This document shows, piece by piece, positions 9,615 through 19,800 of a stretch of DNA of 64,000 nucleotides (position 1 is its first letter; each line of letters begins with the position of its first letter). The stretch is from G963663495 sp963663495. Lineage in GTDB: Bacteria; Bacteroidota; Rhodothermia; Rhodothermales; Bin80. The stretch spans positions 5,704,001-5,768,000 of the forward strand of contig OY760427.1 in NCBI GenBank assembly GCA_963663495.1. Reading direction: 5' to 3'. The position numbers and the translations under genes are program-made. Under the pieces are notes generated by a model. The model was given only the letters and a program-made list of their open reading frames with translations. It was not told where the DNA came from and did no database searches.

Positions 9615-10083
9615 GGAGGACCCGAATGGGGTATCTGAAGAACTTGTCGGTGGCGGTTCTGGAGGACAGGTGGATTAATTGACCTTAATCGTTGGCTAGG
9701 TCGCTGTGATGCTTGATGCTGACCACTATCATGGTGCAATTATTCGCGGTTGGGTCGTGTGGCAGCCGATACCCGTGTGTGAGAATGAAGTGGTGGTCAA
9801 CATCCATACTTTAGCCGGTTGATGCCCAAAACGAGTCCGAGGTTTGAGACCCTGGAGTCGCGTGGTTGCTCCGGTCAGGAAGCTTGACCAGCTCGGTTTA
9901 TTGAGGTCCTATCCTACGCCACAGGGCGCGTCAGTTGGATGGCGGGTGTTTCAGGTGAAAAGAGTGCGACCTCCTATCTGAACCTGATTTGCCATTAAGC
10001 AATGGTCCACGAGCTGGCAAGCACCCATGTCCTACCTCCCATATCTGAAGAGAATCGGCAGACAGACCATAGTCTTTGAGATT
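9615..10083. other. No recognisable gene
   Basis: These 470 bases lie between the methylase fragment and the next IS1595 remnant. I see no credible coding frame, repeat or IS end. Probably decayed DNA. Confidence 0.5.
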
Positions 10084-10257
10084 GCGGAGCAAATGGCAAT
10101 AATTGCTCAAGGACTGGTCGGTAAACGGCTCATGTACAAATCCCTCATTTCATAGCCAGACGTAAGCGGCAACGTATCAAGCCATCCGTACTCATGCGCA
10201 CTCCGGGCATCGGCCAGCTACAACTGCTTGCTCGTGGACGGAGAACGGAGACTAACG

Positions 10258-12328
10258 GTATCCGTACGGTGAAGTACATGGTAAAGCGGGCTTAGCATTG
10301 GTCTGCGTAGTCCGCTTGTAGAGCTTAGTGCAAGGTGATTATACGCCGGGTTTGGTGTGCCGACTTGGGAATTTCGGAGTGGTGTGCAGCTTATCGTCTT
10401 GGCGCCTGAATGCAGGCAGCAATCAGCGTCTTTGGGGACAAAAAACATGGGTTTTGGGGAGAAGAACCGGAACATTGTGGCGGACGCACATGTACACGAA
10501 CTATGCGGCCCAAGGTATCTTTCTCCCCCTCTTCTCCTGCCGGTGAAGCCCTTTTTCAGAGGCTAAGAAACCAAGAGGCTGAGAACAAGGATCTGCGAAA
10601 GCAGGTCCGTCGCTTGGAGAAAAAAGCCGATCGTCTATCCAAGAACATCGCGGATATGGCTGCGAAGATTAGCCATCTGGAAGACAGGTTGGAACAAGCG
10701 CATCGCCTACTCTCTGGCAAAAAGAGTGAGCGTTACACGCCGGCGGACAATGCGCAGCAAGGCCAGTTGTCTGGAGAGGAACCAGAAGCTGTTGAGCCCG
10801 AGGAGGAGGAGGAGGAGTATGTCCCGGTAAAGCGCAAGCGGCGTGGGAAGAACAAGCCGGTGCGTGGGCCGATTCCGGACCATCTGCCCAGAGAGGTGAT
10901 CCGCCTTGAGCCGGAGGGCAGCACCGCGGGTATGAAGTACATCGGCGAGGAAGTAACGGAGTACCTGGAATATGTGCCGGGCTTCACGAGGGTAGTACGG
11001 ATTGTGCGGCCGAAGTACGTTGTCTGCAAGGAGCCTCGCAAGGGGGTGGTCATAGCGCCGTTGCCGAAGCGTGTCATACCGAAGGGGAAGGCGGGTCCGG
11101 GGTTGTTGGCGTATTTGGCGGTAGCCAAATACGTGGATCATATGCCGCTATACCGGCTGCGGAAGAAGTTTCAGCGCCATGGCGTGAAGCTATCGGCTGC
11201 TACAATGGGGGATTGGATTGCGAAGGTAGCGACGTATCTGGGTCCGTTAGGAGATGCGTTGCGTAAGGAGGTGCTTCGTAGCGGGTATCTGCAGGTGGAT
11301 GAGACAACGTTCCCGGTGCAAAAGCCGAAGAAGGAAGGGAAGGAGAAGAAAGGGAAGAAAAACGAAGGAAAGACGCATCGCGGCTATCTTTGGGTATACC
11401 TGGCACCGCGGGCGAAGGTGGTGATGATGGATTACAGCCCGAGCCGTGCGCGCGCTGGACCGTGGGAATTCTTGCGCGGATATAGAGGGGCGATGCAAAC
11501 CGACGGGTATGTGGTGTACGATGCGTTTGGTACGCGGGGCGGGATAACGCTGTTTGGATGTATGGCGCATGCGCGTCGCAAGTTTTATGACTGCAGGAAA
11601 AAGGAGCCCAAGAAGGTGCGCCATGTAATGGAGGAAATCCGGCAGTTGTATGCGATAGAGCGTGGGTTGCGTAAGGAGGGAGCTGGTCCGGCTCGGCGTG
11701 TGGAGGTACGACAGGAGGAGGCACGGCCGGTACTGGAGAAGTTGAAGCCATGGCTTGAGGAGAGTCGTGAGCACCGGCCGAGTGCGGGATGGGATGAAGC
11801 CGTGGGGTACATGCTCAACAGGTGGGAGAAGCTGGTTTGTTACCTGGAAGACGGCAAGGTTGAGATTGATAACAATCTGGTCGAGAACCAGATGCGAGCG
11901 ATTGCGCTTGGTCGAAAAAACCATCTGTTTGCGGGATCGCATGCGGCAGCGCAGCGGTCCGCAGTACTGTACTCTCTTTTTGCCACATGCAAGTTGCAAT
12001 CGACAAACCCGATTGAATGGCTTACCGACGTACTACGCCGTCTTCCGACACATCCTGCCGACCGCATGGCTGAACTCTTGCCCCATCATTGGAAAGCTAG
12101 TCGGGACTTGCAGCAAGCTACCGTCAAGAAAGCGGCATAGGAGCCCCTAAACAGGCGCGCCCGGGTCATCCGACTAGATCCGTGTACGGGTCTGCGAATA
12201 CGCTGTTAGGTACTTAACTCCTGCACACCCAACCGACGCTAGCCTATAAACCTTCGAACCGCGCCCTAACTTACTCTAATTGAGAGAGTAAATACCCTCG
12301 GTTATAATGTACTTCACCGGACGGATAC
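10258..12328 (+). mobile_element. IS66-family insertion sequence with 8-bp target duplication
   Basis: Terminal inverted repeats read GTATCCGTACGGTGAAGTA on the left and GTATCCGTCCGGTGAAGTA on the right (complement). The flanks are GACTAACG at 10250-10257 and GACTAACG at 12329-12336, a perfect 8-base duplication as expected for IS66. It carries one gene, without the small accessory genes of classical IS66. Confidence 0.92.
10503..12140 (+). CDS. tnpC: IS66 transposase (TnpC type)
   Basis: An N-terminal leucine-rich coiled coil (about residues 15-75) is followed by an acidic stretch and a basic KRKRRGKNK segment. Next comes the IS66 zinc-finger-like/central domain and the DDE core: Asp in YLQVDETTFPV, Asp in AMQTDGYVVYDAF, HARRKF motif, and Glu in LVENQMRAIALGRKN. 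The IS66 C-terminal tail (NPIEWLTDVLRRLPTHPADR) is present. The frame opens at 10410, but the Met at 10503 best fits the family start. The element looks intact and recently inserted. Confidence 0.88.
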   Translation: MRPKVSFSPSSPAGEALFQRLRNQEAENKDLRKQVRRLEKKADRLSKNIADMAAKISHLEDRLEQAHRLLSGKKSERYTPADNAQQGQLSGEEPEAVEPEEEEEEYVPVKRKRRGKNKPVRGPIPDHLPREVIRLEPEGSTAGMKYIGEEVTEYLEYVPGFTRVVRIVRPKYVVCKEPRKGVVIAPLPKRVIPKGKAGPGLLAYLAVAKYVDHMPLYRLRKKFQRHGVKLSAATMGDWIAKVATYLGPLGDALRKEVLRSGYLQVDETTFPVQKPKKEGKEKKGKKNEGKTHRGYLWVYLAPRAKVVMMDYSPSRARAGPWEFLRGYRGAMQTDGYVVYDAFGTRGGITLFGCMAHARRKFYDCRKKEPKKVRHVMEEIRQLYAIERGLRKEGAGPARRVEVRQEEARPVLEKLKPWLEESREHRPSAGWDEAVGYMLNRWEKLVCYLEDGKVEIDNNLVENQMRAIALGRKNHLFAGSHAAAQRSAVLYSLFATCKLQSTNPIEWLTDVLRRLPTHPADRMAELLPHHWKASRDLQQATVKKAA

Positions 12329-12727
12329 GACTAACGGGCCGCGCAATACTGCGCCTGCAAGGCTTCCCCGACAGCTACGAGATTGACAGTACGATAACGA
12401 CTGTCAGACGGCTTACTGGCAACGCCGAACCCATTCCGGTGGTCAAGGCTGTTATGTGCTAGCTTTTCCATGTCTGTGCTTGATGGCCCGCGTCTCATGG
12501 GTTCGTCCGGTGCGCTTCGTGACCCGTACCGGGGTCCGCCCAGTACTTCCTCATTGTCAAGAGCGTCCCGATACAAGCCAAGGAATCGGTCCTGAAATTG
12601 ATCGACTGTCGTGAAAACTGGATAGCAGTGTATGCAGCCTCCTACATGCTCTAAGCAGATGTCCGACATGAAATCATTTCGGTATTCTGCCCCAATGGAT
12701 TAGTGCTACTCTATAGCCTATAACGCC

Positions 12728-12892
12728 ATGCGCATAGATAAATCCCCGAAGCCCGGTAACAAGATTCAGGAAACGAAACGCCCCGGCCGCCCCGTAACAA
12801 ACGACATTCTCAATATCCAACAATCCATCTCTACCATACCGGAAGAACTGGCGAAAGCCATCCTGTCCGCACCACCAATGCACAAAAAGTAA
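12728..12892 (+). CDS. 54-residue passenger ORF, second copy
   Basis: Same frame and length as 6962-7126, with four changes (Arg for Ser at residue 2, Ser for Pro, Met for Lys and similar). It contains KRPGRPV. It lies in an IS1595-like remnant whose transposase is dead. Confidence 0.45.
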   Translation: MRIDKSPKPGNKIQETKRPGRPVTNDILNIQQSISTIPEELAKAILSAPPMHKK

Positions 12893-13142
12893 CGCCTGCG
12901 AAAACGCGTGGCACTCAGTCACATAACCCCCTATTTCTACGGAGTTATTCAGACGTTCTTTGCTATATCTGGCCTAAGCGAGTGCAACTGCTACTATCAA
13001 AATTACGTAATGCCCATAAATATGATAACCGGAATGTGCCCCGGTCGGGCTCATTGGTACAGGCAACGCGCCACGCTCCCAACTACTGTCGTGCCGCTCG
13101 TCGGTATCGTTGGGGAGAGGAGGGACGAGTGATCACATGTAG

Positions 13143-13985
13143 ATGTTGGGTAGGCGCGGGTATGAACGGGTGGATGGTAGGCGAATAACCGTGACGGTTA
13201 GCACGGTGTTGTTCTCCATTCAGAATGGCACACTCTACGTGCTACTTTCCGACCGGATTTCTTCCCCGTTTCGGGGGGCATGGGTTCTCCCGACCTGCAG
13301 ACTGCAGCGGCAAGAAGCTATTGAGGCAGCAGCTCTACGTACGTTTGAGGGGGTTCGACCGACTACCGTGTTTTTCGAACAACTCCGCGCCTATGGCGAC
13401 ATTGACAGAGATCCTCGTGGACGAAATGTGACGATCGCGTATTGGGCTGCCTGTTCTGGAATGGACCACAAGAAGGGCGCGTCGAATACTCCCATCACGG
13501 AAAGGATTCCTTTGACAAGTGTAATCAACGGCAGCCACCATATAGCATTTGATCACCAGAGGATTGTAAAGGATGCCAACGAGCGTTTGAAAGCGAGGCT
13601 GGAGACCACATCAATTGGATCACGATTTTGCGGTCAGCAGTTTACTATTAGCGACCTTCGCAAGGTGTATGACACGGTCTGGAATACGCGGTTGGATCCC
13701 GGCAATTTTCAGCGTAAGGTGCGTATTAATTCCGTATTCAGGGAGATGGGAACCATGAGCTTCGGCGTAGTCGAAGAGCAAAAAGAAAGCATGGGTAGGA
13801 TGGACGATTCGGCTCTCAGCGAGACGATTACAGCACCGTCTGCCCCCCCGAGGACCGATCAAACATCGCCGAAGCCGCTGGAAGAGAGGCGCTGGGGCAG
13901 ACCGCCCTCTATTTGGACGGCGTCTCAAACAGAATTCAAGCTGAACCAGCCAATTTTCCGGAGCGGTACGCTGGGGCGCCGCTGA
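13143..13985 (+). CDS. NUDIX-domain protein, NrtR-like regulator
   Basis: Residues ~15-130 form a NUDIX fold (VSTVLFSIQNGTLYVLL, GAWVLPTCRLQRQEA, YGDIDRDPRGRNVTIAYWA). The catalytic Nudix box is degraded: RE is RT and the EExG end is lost. A C-terminal winged-helix segment follows (FTISDLRKVYDTVWNTRLDPGNFQRKV). This combination is known from NrtR-type transcription factors, which sense ADP-ribose-like ligands without hydrolysing them. The last ~60 residues are Pro/Ser-rich and not recognised. It converges with the CBM9 gene; the two stops are 6 bases apart. The start is uncertain. Confidence 0.75.
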   Translation: MLGRRGYERVDGRRITVTVSTVLFSIQNGTLYVLLSDRISSPFRGAWVLPTCRLQRQEAIEAAALRTFEGVRPTTVFFEQLRAYGDIDRDPRGRNVTIAYWAACSGMDHKKGASNTPITERIPLTSVINGSHHIAFDHQRIVKDANERLKARLETTSIGSRFCGQQFTISDLRKVYDTVWNTRLDPGNFQRKVRINSVFREMGTMSFGVVEEQKESMGRMDDSALSETITAPSAPPRTDQTSPKPLEERRWGRPPSIWTASQTEFKLNQPIFRSGTLGRR

Positions 13986-13991
13986 ATGGTG

Positions 13992-14837
13992 CTATTCGGC
14001 CCGGCGCTCAATCTCTGTTTGGGGCCCTACAAGGACCATTCGGGCCCATGTGGCATCGTCGTCGCCCGTGCCGTAGATCATAAAGTGCCCCCCGTAGGGT
14101 CCTCCGTCGGGATCGCAGTGGACGATCTCAAGCCCCCACATGTCACCGACCACCGGGGTACGCCATTCGCCATCGCTCACGCCCAATGTCGGCGCCAGCT
14201 CTACGCGAGCCTCTAGTCTATAGTCGGCCGCGCCTGTACCCCAAGGATCAAACGTTAGGGCATAGTCCACGGCGTCTATCGGAATGGGCTCTTCCAGGCG
14301 CGTGGCATCGGGTGTCCCGTGGCGCCACCAGGCACCGTGCTCCGGCATGGATGAGTCCGCAGTGAAGCAGAAGGCGTTATCGCCTCGGCCAAACCACTCT
14401 GGAGCCTCGTCACGCGGAGCCTCAATGAACCAGCAGATGCTGTCCCGAAAATACCACGCACGTGCGTCAGCGACTGGGCTCTCGACATCATTCCTGTTGT
14501 CTCGCACTTCAGCGCCCAAGTATAGGAACTGGCTATCCCAAGCAATATAATATCGGGCACTGAGGTCATCCTCAGGATGTCCTTCGTTACCGTGATCGGT
14601 TAATCGATTGCGCCTTCCGTCGTCATACCAGAATGTGTGGCGTAGCCGATAAATGTCCCAAACCCCATCCGTAAAGGCAACATCCTTCCACTCTTCAAGT
14701 GACCCGTCGATGGTCGGTGCTTCTTCCAGGAAAGGGACCAATACCGTGACACGCTCCGTGGGACGGGGGGCATCTTGTGCCATTGCGGCGGGGCCTGTGA
14801 GAAAGGCAAATAGTACGAAATTACGTACGGTTCTCAT
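13992..14837 (-). CDS. Secreted CBM9-like carbohydrate-binding protein
   Basis: The start at 14837 gives a clear signal peptide (MRTVRNFVLFAFLTGPAAMA). The body has the CBM9/DOMON-like pattern: APTIDGSLEEWKDVAF, then YIAWDSQFLYLGAEVRDN, and YRLEARVELAPTLGV. Such domains bind sugars at the cell surface or in the periplasm. It is 43 bases downstream of the sulfatase on the same strand, so the two are probably co-transcribed and act on the same sulfated glycan. The longer frame to 14939 has no signal peptide at its start and is not preferred. Confidence 0.75.
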   Translation of the reverse strand: MRTVRNFVLFAFLTGPAAMAQDAPRPTERVTVLVPFLEEAPTIDGSLEEWKDVAFTDGVWDIYRLRHTFWYDDGRRNRLTDHGNEGHPEDDLSARYYIAWDSQFLYLGAEVRDNRNDVESPVADARAWYFRDSICWFIEAPRDEAPEWFGRGDNAFCFTADSSMPEHGAWWRHGTPDATRLEEPIPIDAVDYALTFDPWGTGAADYRLEARVELAPTLGVSDGEWRTPVVGDMWGLEIVHCDPDGGPYGGHFMIYGTGDDDATWARMVLVGPQTEIERRAE

Positions 14838-14880
14838 GGGGATATGAGAAGAGATGCGAACGGGAGTATCCATGTCGGGC

Positions 14881-16389
14881 TTAGTTCGAACCGGTGTACC
14901 AGTCTGGAGTGCCAAACCAGTCATGCATCTCCTGCACAAATGGCTTAAGTATCTCCGGTGGCTCCGGCCGCGCCCCCAAATCGCCGGTTTCAGTGATCCA
15001 GGTATCTAGCGCAGCACGGTACTCAATCAGGATTTTCTGATGTTCGGGGCTATCGGCTAAGTTGTTGATTTCATGGGGATCTGCTTCTGTATCGTACAGC
15101 TCTTCATACGGTAGCGGTTCCATCAGCCGTGCAGCGGCTCCGCTCAGCTGTCCTTGCGCATGTAGCGTGCGCATCAACGGCTTCACCAGAAAGCATTGTT
15201 CCTTGTACCTGTTCAACGTAGCGAAGCCCTGCTGCGCATTGATGTTGCGCAGGTAATGATACCGAGGTCCGCGTACCGAGCGGATACGCAAGACTGTTTC
15301 GTCAATGCGATCCCGGGCGCTGAATGCGTACTCTCTGGGCTCATCGGCGTCCTCACCCAGGAAGCGGCGGCTCTGCATCAGAGGCGGACGGTCAATTCCT
15401 CCCATCCACATGGTGGTTGCTGTAAGGTCAAGAAGACTGACGATATCGTCAATGACGGCTCCTGGCTCGTATTGGGGAGGTGCCGCAATGCCTTCGGGCC
15501 AGTGCATGATCATCGGGACATGGAGGCCGGAGTCCCATGCCCAGTGAATGCCGCGTGCCTCCAGACGTCCGTTGTCCGCGAAGAAGACTACGATCGTGTT
15601 TTCATGCAACCCATCTGCACGCAACCGGTCCAGGATCCAGCCAATGCGGACATCCATCCCCGAAACGGAATTCAGGTAGCGAGCCCATTCCTTGCGCGTA
15701 ACAGGATGATCCGGGTAATAGGGCGGAGGCGTGACATTCTCCGCTGTAGCTATCTGCGGATGCCAATCCTCCCCAACCCACTTGACGCGCTCTTTTTCAG
15801 CCGACATACGGTCATAGATATCGTATTCAGCCTCGGGAGTATTTATCTGGGCGAAGAAGGGTTGGTTGTGTTGCAGTGCCTCCCAGTCATCGGATTGATA
15901 AACGGGGCCCTCGTTTACAAAGTTGAGATCTAGTTTGCCGGTGCCGACCTCGCGCTCGCCTATGTAAGTAATGTTGGCTGTGAAGTACCCGGCATCCTGC
16001 AGCCAGTGCGTCAACGGGCGTACACCAGCGGGCAAGCGATAGTCGTCGTCTCGGTGCGAGCGCATGTTGTGGGTGTCGGTGGATGTCTGATACATGCCGG
16101 TCATAAAGGCAGACCGGCTGGGTGCACAAACCGGGCTGGTAGCAAATGCTCGAGTGAAGCGTATCCCATGCTCTGCCAGCGAGTCAAGGTGTGGTGTATG
16201 AACATTTTCTGCACCGTACACACCAAAGTCAAGCTTGAAATTCTCGCCAACGATCCAAAGAATATTCGGTCTTGTGATGCCCTCGTCCATTGGCGGAGTG
16301 TGCGCGGCTCCGCACGCTGCCAGGATCATCAGCACCGGTAGCGCAACAGAAGGTAGCAGATGTTCGGACAGTCTTGTTCTCAGATGCAT
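14881..16389 (-). CDS. Lipoprotein sulfatase
   Basis: Type I (formylglycine-dependent) sulfatase, hydrolysing sulfate esters on polysaccharides. The N-terminus is a lipoprotein signal ending LMILAAC. The first metal-binding segment reads GENFKLDFGVYG; the sulfatase signature CAPSR (Cys about residue 88, converted to formylglycine) is intact. Further metal/substrate residues are in VFFADNGRLEARG. The C-terminal block ELYDTEADPHEINNLADSPEH is typical. Length is 502 residues. It probably forms an operon with the CBM9 gene. No sulfatase-maturating enzyme is in the window. Confidence 0.9.
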   Translation of the reverse strand: MHLRTRLSEHLLPSVALPVLMILAACGAAHTPPMDEGITRPNILWIVGENFKLDFGVYGAENVHTPHLDSLAEHGIRFTRAFATSPVCAPSRSAFMTGMYQTSTDTHNMRSHRDDDYRLPAGVRPLTHWLQDAGYFTANITYIGEREVGTGKLDLNFVNEGPVYQSDDWEALQHNQPFFAQINTPEAEYDIYDRMSAEKERVKWVGEDWHPQIATAENVTPPPYYPDHPVTRKEWARYLNSVSGMDVRIGWILDRLRADGLHENTIVVFFADNGRLEARGIHWAWDSGLHVPMIMHWPEGIAAPPQYEPGAVIDDIVSLLDLTATTMWMGGIDRPPLMQSRRFLGEDADEPREYAFSARDRIDETVLRIRSVRGPRYHYLRNINAQQGFATLNRYKEQCFLVKPLMRTLHAQGQLSGAAARLMEPLPYEELYDTEADPHEINNLADSPEHQKILIEYRAALDTWITETGDLGARPEPPEILKPFVQEMHDWFGTPDWYTGSN

Positions 16390-16830
16390 GTAATTATTGC
16401 GGCATGAAGTGAAATCCGTAGAACAGTGGTATATGCTTCCCTCGCCTTTCCATATCCGACCTAATGCTCTGGAACAATTGATGGGTCATGATACGATGCC
16501 GGTGACACACCAAGTGACCGGACTCGAACACCAGAAAGGTTAGGCATTGCTTGACAAGGTTATTGTTTGACGCGGCTCAGGTTTCGACATACGACAGCTC
16601 TTAAGGTTCTGTGGGGCTGGTGGTTGGTGGCGAAGGAGGAAAGGTTTTCAACCCTGATTCCCAACTTGCGCATAGATGAAACGCCCTAAGCAACAACAAG
16701 TATCTTCTAATGTGAATTCGCGGCCGACTCTGCGCGAAGATCGCTAACGCTACATATCAACCGTTGTAACCGGCATTCAGGGGCGAGGTGTGCCCAATCG
16801 CAGTGCAACTTGTTAAACTTGGTTTAGGCC
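16390..16830. other. Divergent intergenic region
   Basis: This 440-base gap separates the minus-strand sulfatase and the plus-strand methylase and must hold promoters for both. TTGACA-like words occur near 16550-16570, but I cannot assign a promoter with confidence. No gene or repeat recognised. Confidence 0.4.
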
Positions 16831-19800
16831 TTGGCACGCATGCGGGACGATAGCGGATTCACGGCACTCAGGGTTCAGGGCGGGATCCTGCCGCCGGAAT
16901 TCATGGATGAGGTAGCTGCGCTCAGAGCACCAGAGCAGAGTGGTCCGTCCTACATGGTTTCGAAGTCGCTTTCGATCAAGGACGAGATCTCCAGATACTG
17001 GCAGATCGGGAGAGATTTGTACGAGCGCTACGATAGAAGACGCTTGCGCGAAGACGTAAGTGCGTCAACGGTTGGCGTCAATGACTGGCTCATCCCTCTG
17101 TTAAGGACCCTGTTCGGGTACGAAGACTTATTGAGGGTCGGCAACGTTGAGCTTGGAGACCGTGTCTTCAAGCTCACGCACCAAGCCTTCAACGGCGCGG
17201 TGCCGCTGCTTCTGGTGACCAGCGACTACGATCTGGATAAGGCGGATCCGCGGCTAAGCAACGGTCGCAGACTTGCTCCGCACGCTCTTATGCAGGAGTA
17301 CCTGAACGCGGAGGAGGACGCCCTATGGGGCATGATTTCCAACGGTTCCAAGTTGCGAATCCTTCGGGACAACCCGAGTCTTACGCGCCCGTCCTACATA
17401 GAGGCAGATCTTGAGCTCATATTCAACGAAGACCTCTATCCCGACTTCGTAGCCCTCTGGCTTTCCGCTCATGCCAGCAGGTTAAAACCCTCCGACGGTA
17501 AGCCGCAAGACTGCATCATTGAGAAATGGAGATCCAAGGCCCACGAGATTGGCGAGCGCGTCCGCGGAAACCTTCGCGAGGGCGTTACTGCCGCACTGCG
17601 AAGACTTGGAAATGGTTTCCTGGAACATCAGGACAACGATGCCCTGCATAAAGCGCTGAGCTCCGGCACTTTGACTCCTGAGGCGTACTTTCAGCAGCTT
17701 CTCCGGCTAATCTATCGCATAATATTCCTTTTCACCGCTGAGGAGCGGGATCTTCTCCATGTCCCAGGTACTTCGGACTGTGCACGTAGCGTGTATGCCG
17801 AGGGGTACTCGCTTGCGCGCCTTCGTCAACGCGCGCTCCGGCGTCGCCATTACGACCGGAATTCGGATCTCTGGCAGGGTCTCCAGATCACGTTCGGGGC
17901 GCTTGCCCGCGGCGCACCGGGGCTCGGGCTGCCTGCTCTCGGCGGGTTGTACCGCACGGACCAATGCCCTGATCTTGACGGATCGCTGATCAGGAACAGA
18001 TACCTGCTGGAGGCTGTGCGGAAGCTCGCCTACTTCCCGTCCACTTCGGGCAAAAGCCTCGCTCGGATCAACTACCGGGATATGGGCACCGAGGAACTCG
18101 GATCTGTCTATGAGAGCCTGCTTGAGCTGCGTCCGGGCATTGATGTGCAGGCCTTGCCGTGGCGTTTGGAGTTTGCGGGGGGCGGGACCACGAAGGTTAA
18201 AGGGTCAGCCCGCAAGCTCAGCGGATCCTACTATACCCCGGCGAGTCTTGCGGGTGAGCTCGTTAGGACGACCCTTGACCCCGTCATCAAGCGGGCCATA
18301 TCCGAGCGGCCAGAAGATCCGTACCGTGCGCTTCTGGGTCTGCGGGTCATTGATCCTGCCTGCGGATCCGGCCATTTTCTCCTGGCGGCGGCGCGCCGAC
18401 TGGCTGACGAGATCGCGCACATTGATGCAGATGGAGACACTCATGTTGATAAGATTCGTCAGCACGCGCTCCGTGAAGTCGTGCGACACTGCATCTATGG
18501 CGTTGATAAGAATCCGCTTGCTGTCGAATTATGCAAGGCGGCGCTGTGGATTGAGACGATTGAGCCCGGAAAGCCGTCAACTTTCCTTGATGCCCACGTT
18601 GTTCTCGGGGACAGCCTGTTAGGCATCATGGATCCCGCGATCCTGGATGAGGGCATCCCGCCCGCTGCGTATGACCCCCTGACGGGAGATCACAAGGCGA
18701 CCTGTAAAAGCCTCAAGGCGAAAAATCTTGCCGGACAGATTGACCTGTTTGACGACGAGGCTGTGCTTGAGGTTGCCGTGACGCACATAGAGCTTGACGC
18801 AATGTCCGAGGATACGCTGGATGATGTGGAACGCAAGCGCGCCGCATGGGAATCGGCCCGCACGGACAAGGCCCATGCTCAAGAAGCGCTCAAGGCCGAT
18901 CTATTCGTCGGTGCGTTTTTTGCATCCAAAACATCCGACACACGCAGTACCGTGGCGCTCTCCGAAGACATTATGCGCGTGGGGTCTTCCTGGCCTATCC
19001 GTGCTGGCGTTGAACCTTCCGTCCGCGACTTGTCAAGACGACATCGCTTCCTTCACTGGTATCTCACCTTCCCCGATATCATGCAGGACGGTGGGTTTGA
19101 CGCGGTGCTTGCCAATCCGCCCTGGGAACGTATCAAGCTCCAGGAAAAGGAGTTTTTCGCATCCCGGTCCACAGAGATAGCGGGTGCTCGGAACCAGGCA
19201 GCACGACGCCGGCTTATCCGGCACTTGAATCGCGACGATGCTCCCGCGGCTGAGAAAGCGCTCTACAAAGCATTCCGGGATGCCAAACGCGATGCAGAAG
19301 CCGCCAGTCATTTTGTCCGAAAGGGACAACGCTTTCCGCTCACAGGCGTAGGGGATGTCAATAACTACGCAGTGTTCGCGGAGACATGTCTCCGGCTGGT
19401 GAACCCCAGGGGTCGCGCCGGGCTCATTGTGCCTACAGGTATCTCCACAGATCATTCCACAAGGAAGTTTTTCCAGGACATCGTCAACAGCCAGCGGCTC
19501 TCGACGCTTTATGACTTTGAGAACCGGGAGAAAGTATTCCCCGGCATTGATAGCCGAATCAAATTCTGTCTGCTCACGCTTGCCGGGAGCGATGATCCTG
19601 TGGAGGAGGCTGAGTTCGCGTTTTTCCTGCACCAGGTCGAACATCTCAAGGAGCGCGAGCGCAGGTTCACGCTGTCGAAAGAGGATTTTGAGCTGTTCAA
19701 CCCCAACACGCGGACCTGTCCCATTTTCCGTACGCGCCGCGACATGGAGATCGCGCGCAAGATGTACAAGCGAGCTGGTGTGCTGTGGAAAGAAAAGCGG

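Larger units (their letters stand above)
10084..12931 (+). mobile_element. IS1595-like remnant interrupted by IS66
   Basis: 10084-10257 and 12329-12931 together match the 3' part of the IS1595-like element: transposase tail ending at 10155, methylase remnant, 54-codon ORF and right terminus ACATAACCCCC. The IS66 element splits it, with an exact 8-base duplication. The methylase remnant has a premature stop near 12460. Confidence 0.8.

Noticed and set aside
11200..11999. Long minus-strand frames opposite the IS66 transposase
   Set aside because: Shadows of the real gene; composition is Pro/Ser/His-rich without domain signals.
15196..15933. 245-codon plus-strand frame within the sulfatase region
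   Set aside because: Antisense to the sulfatase with its CAPSR signature; no independent signal.
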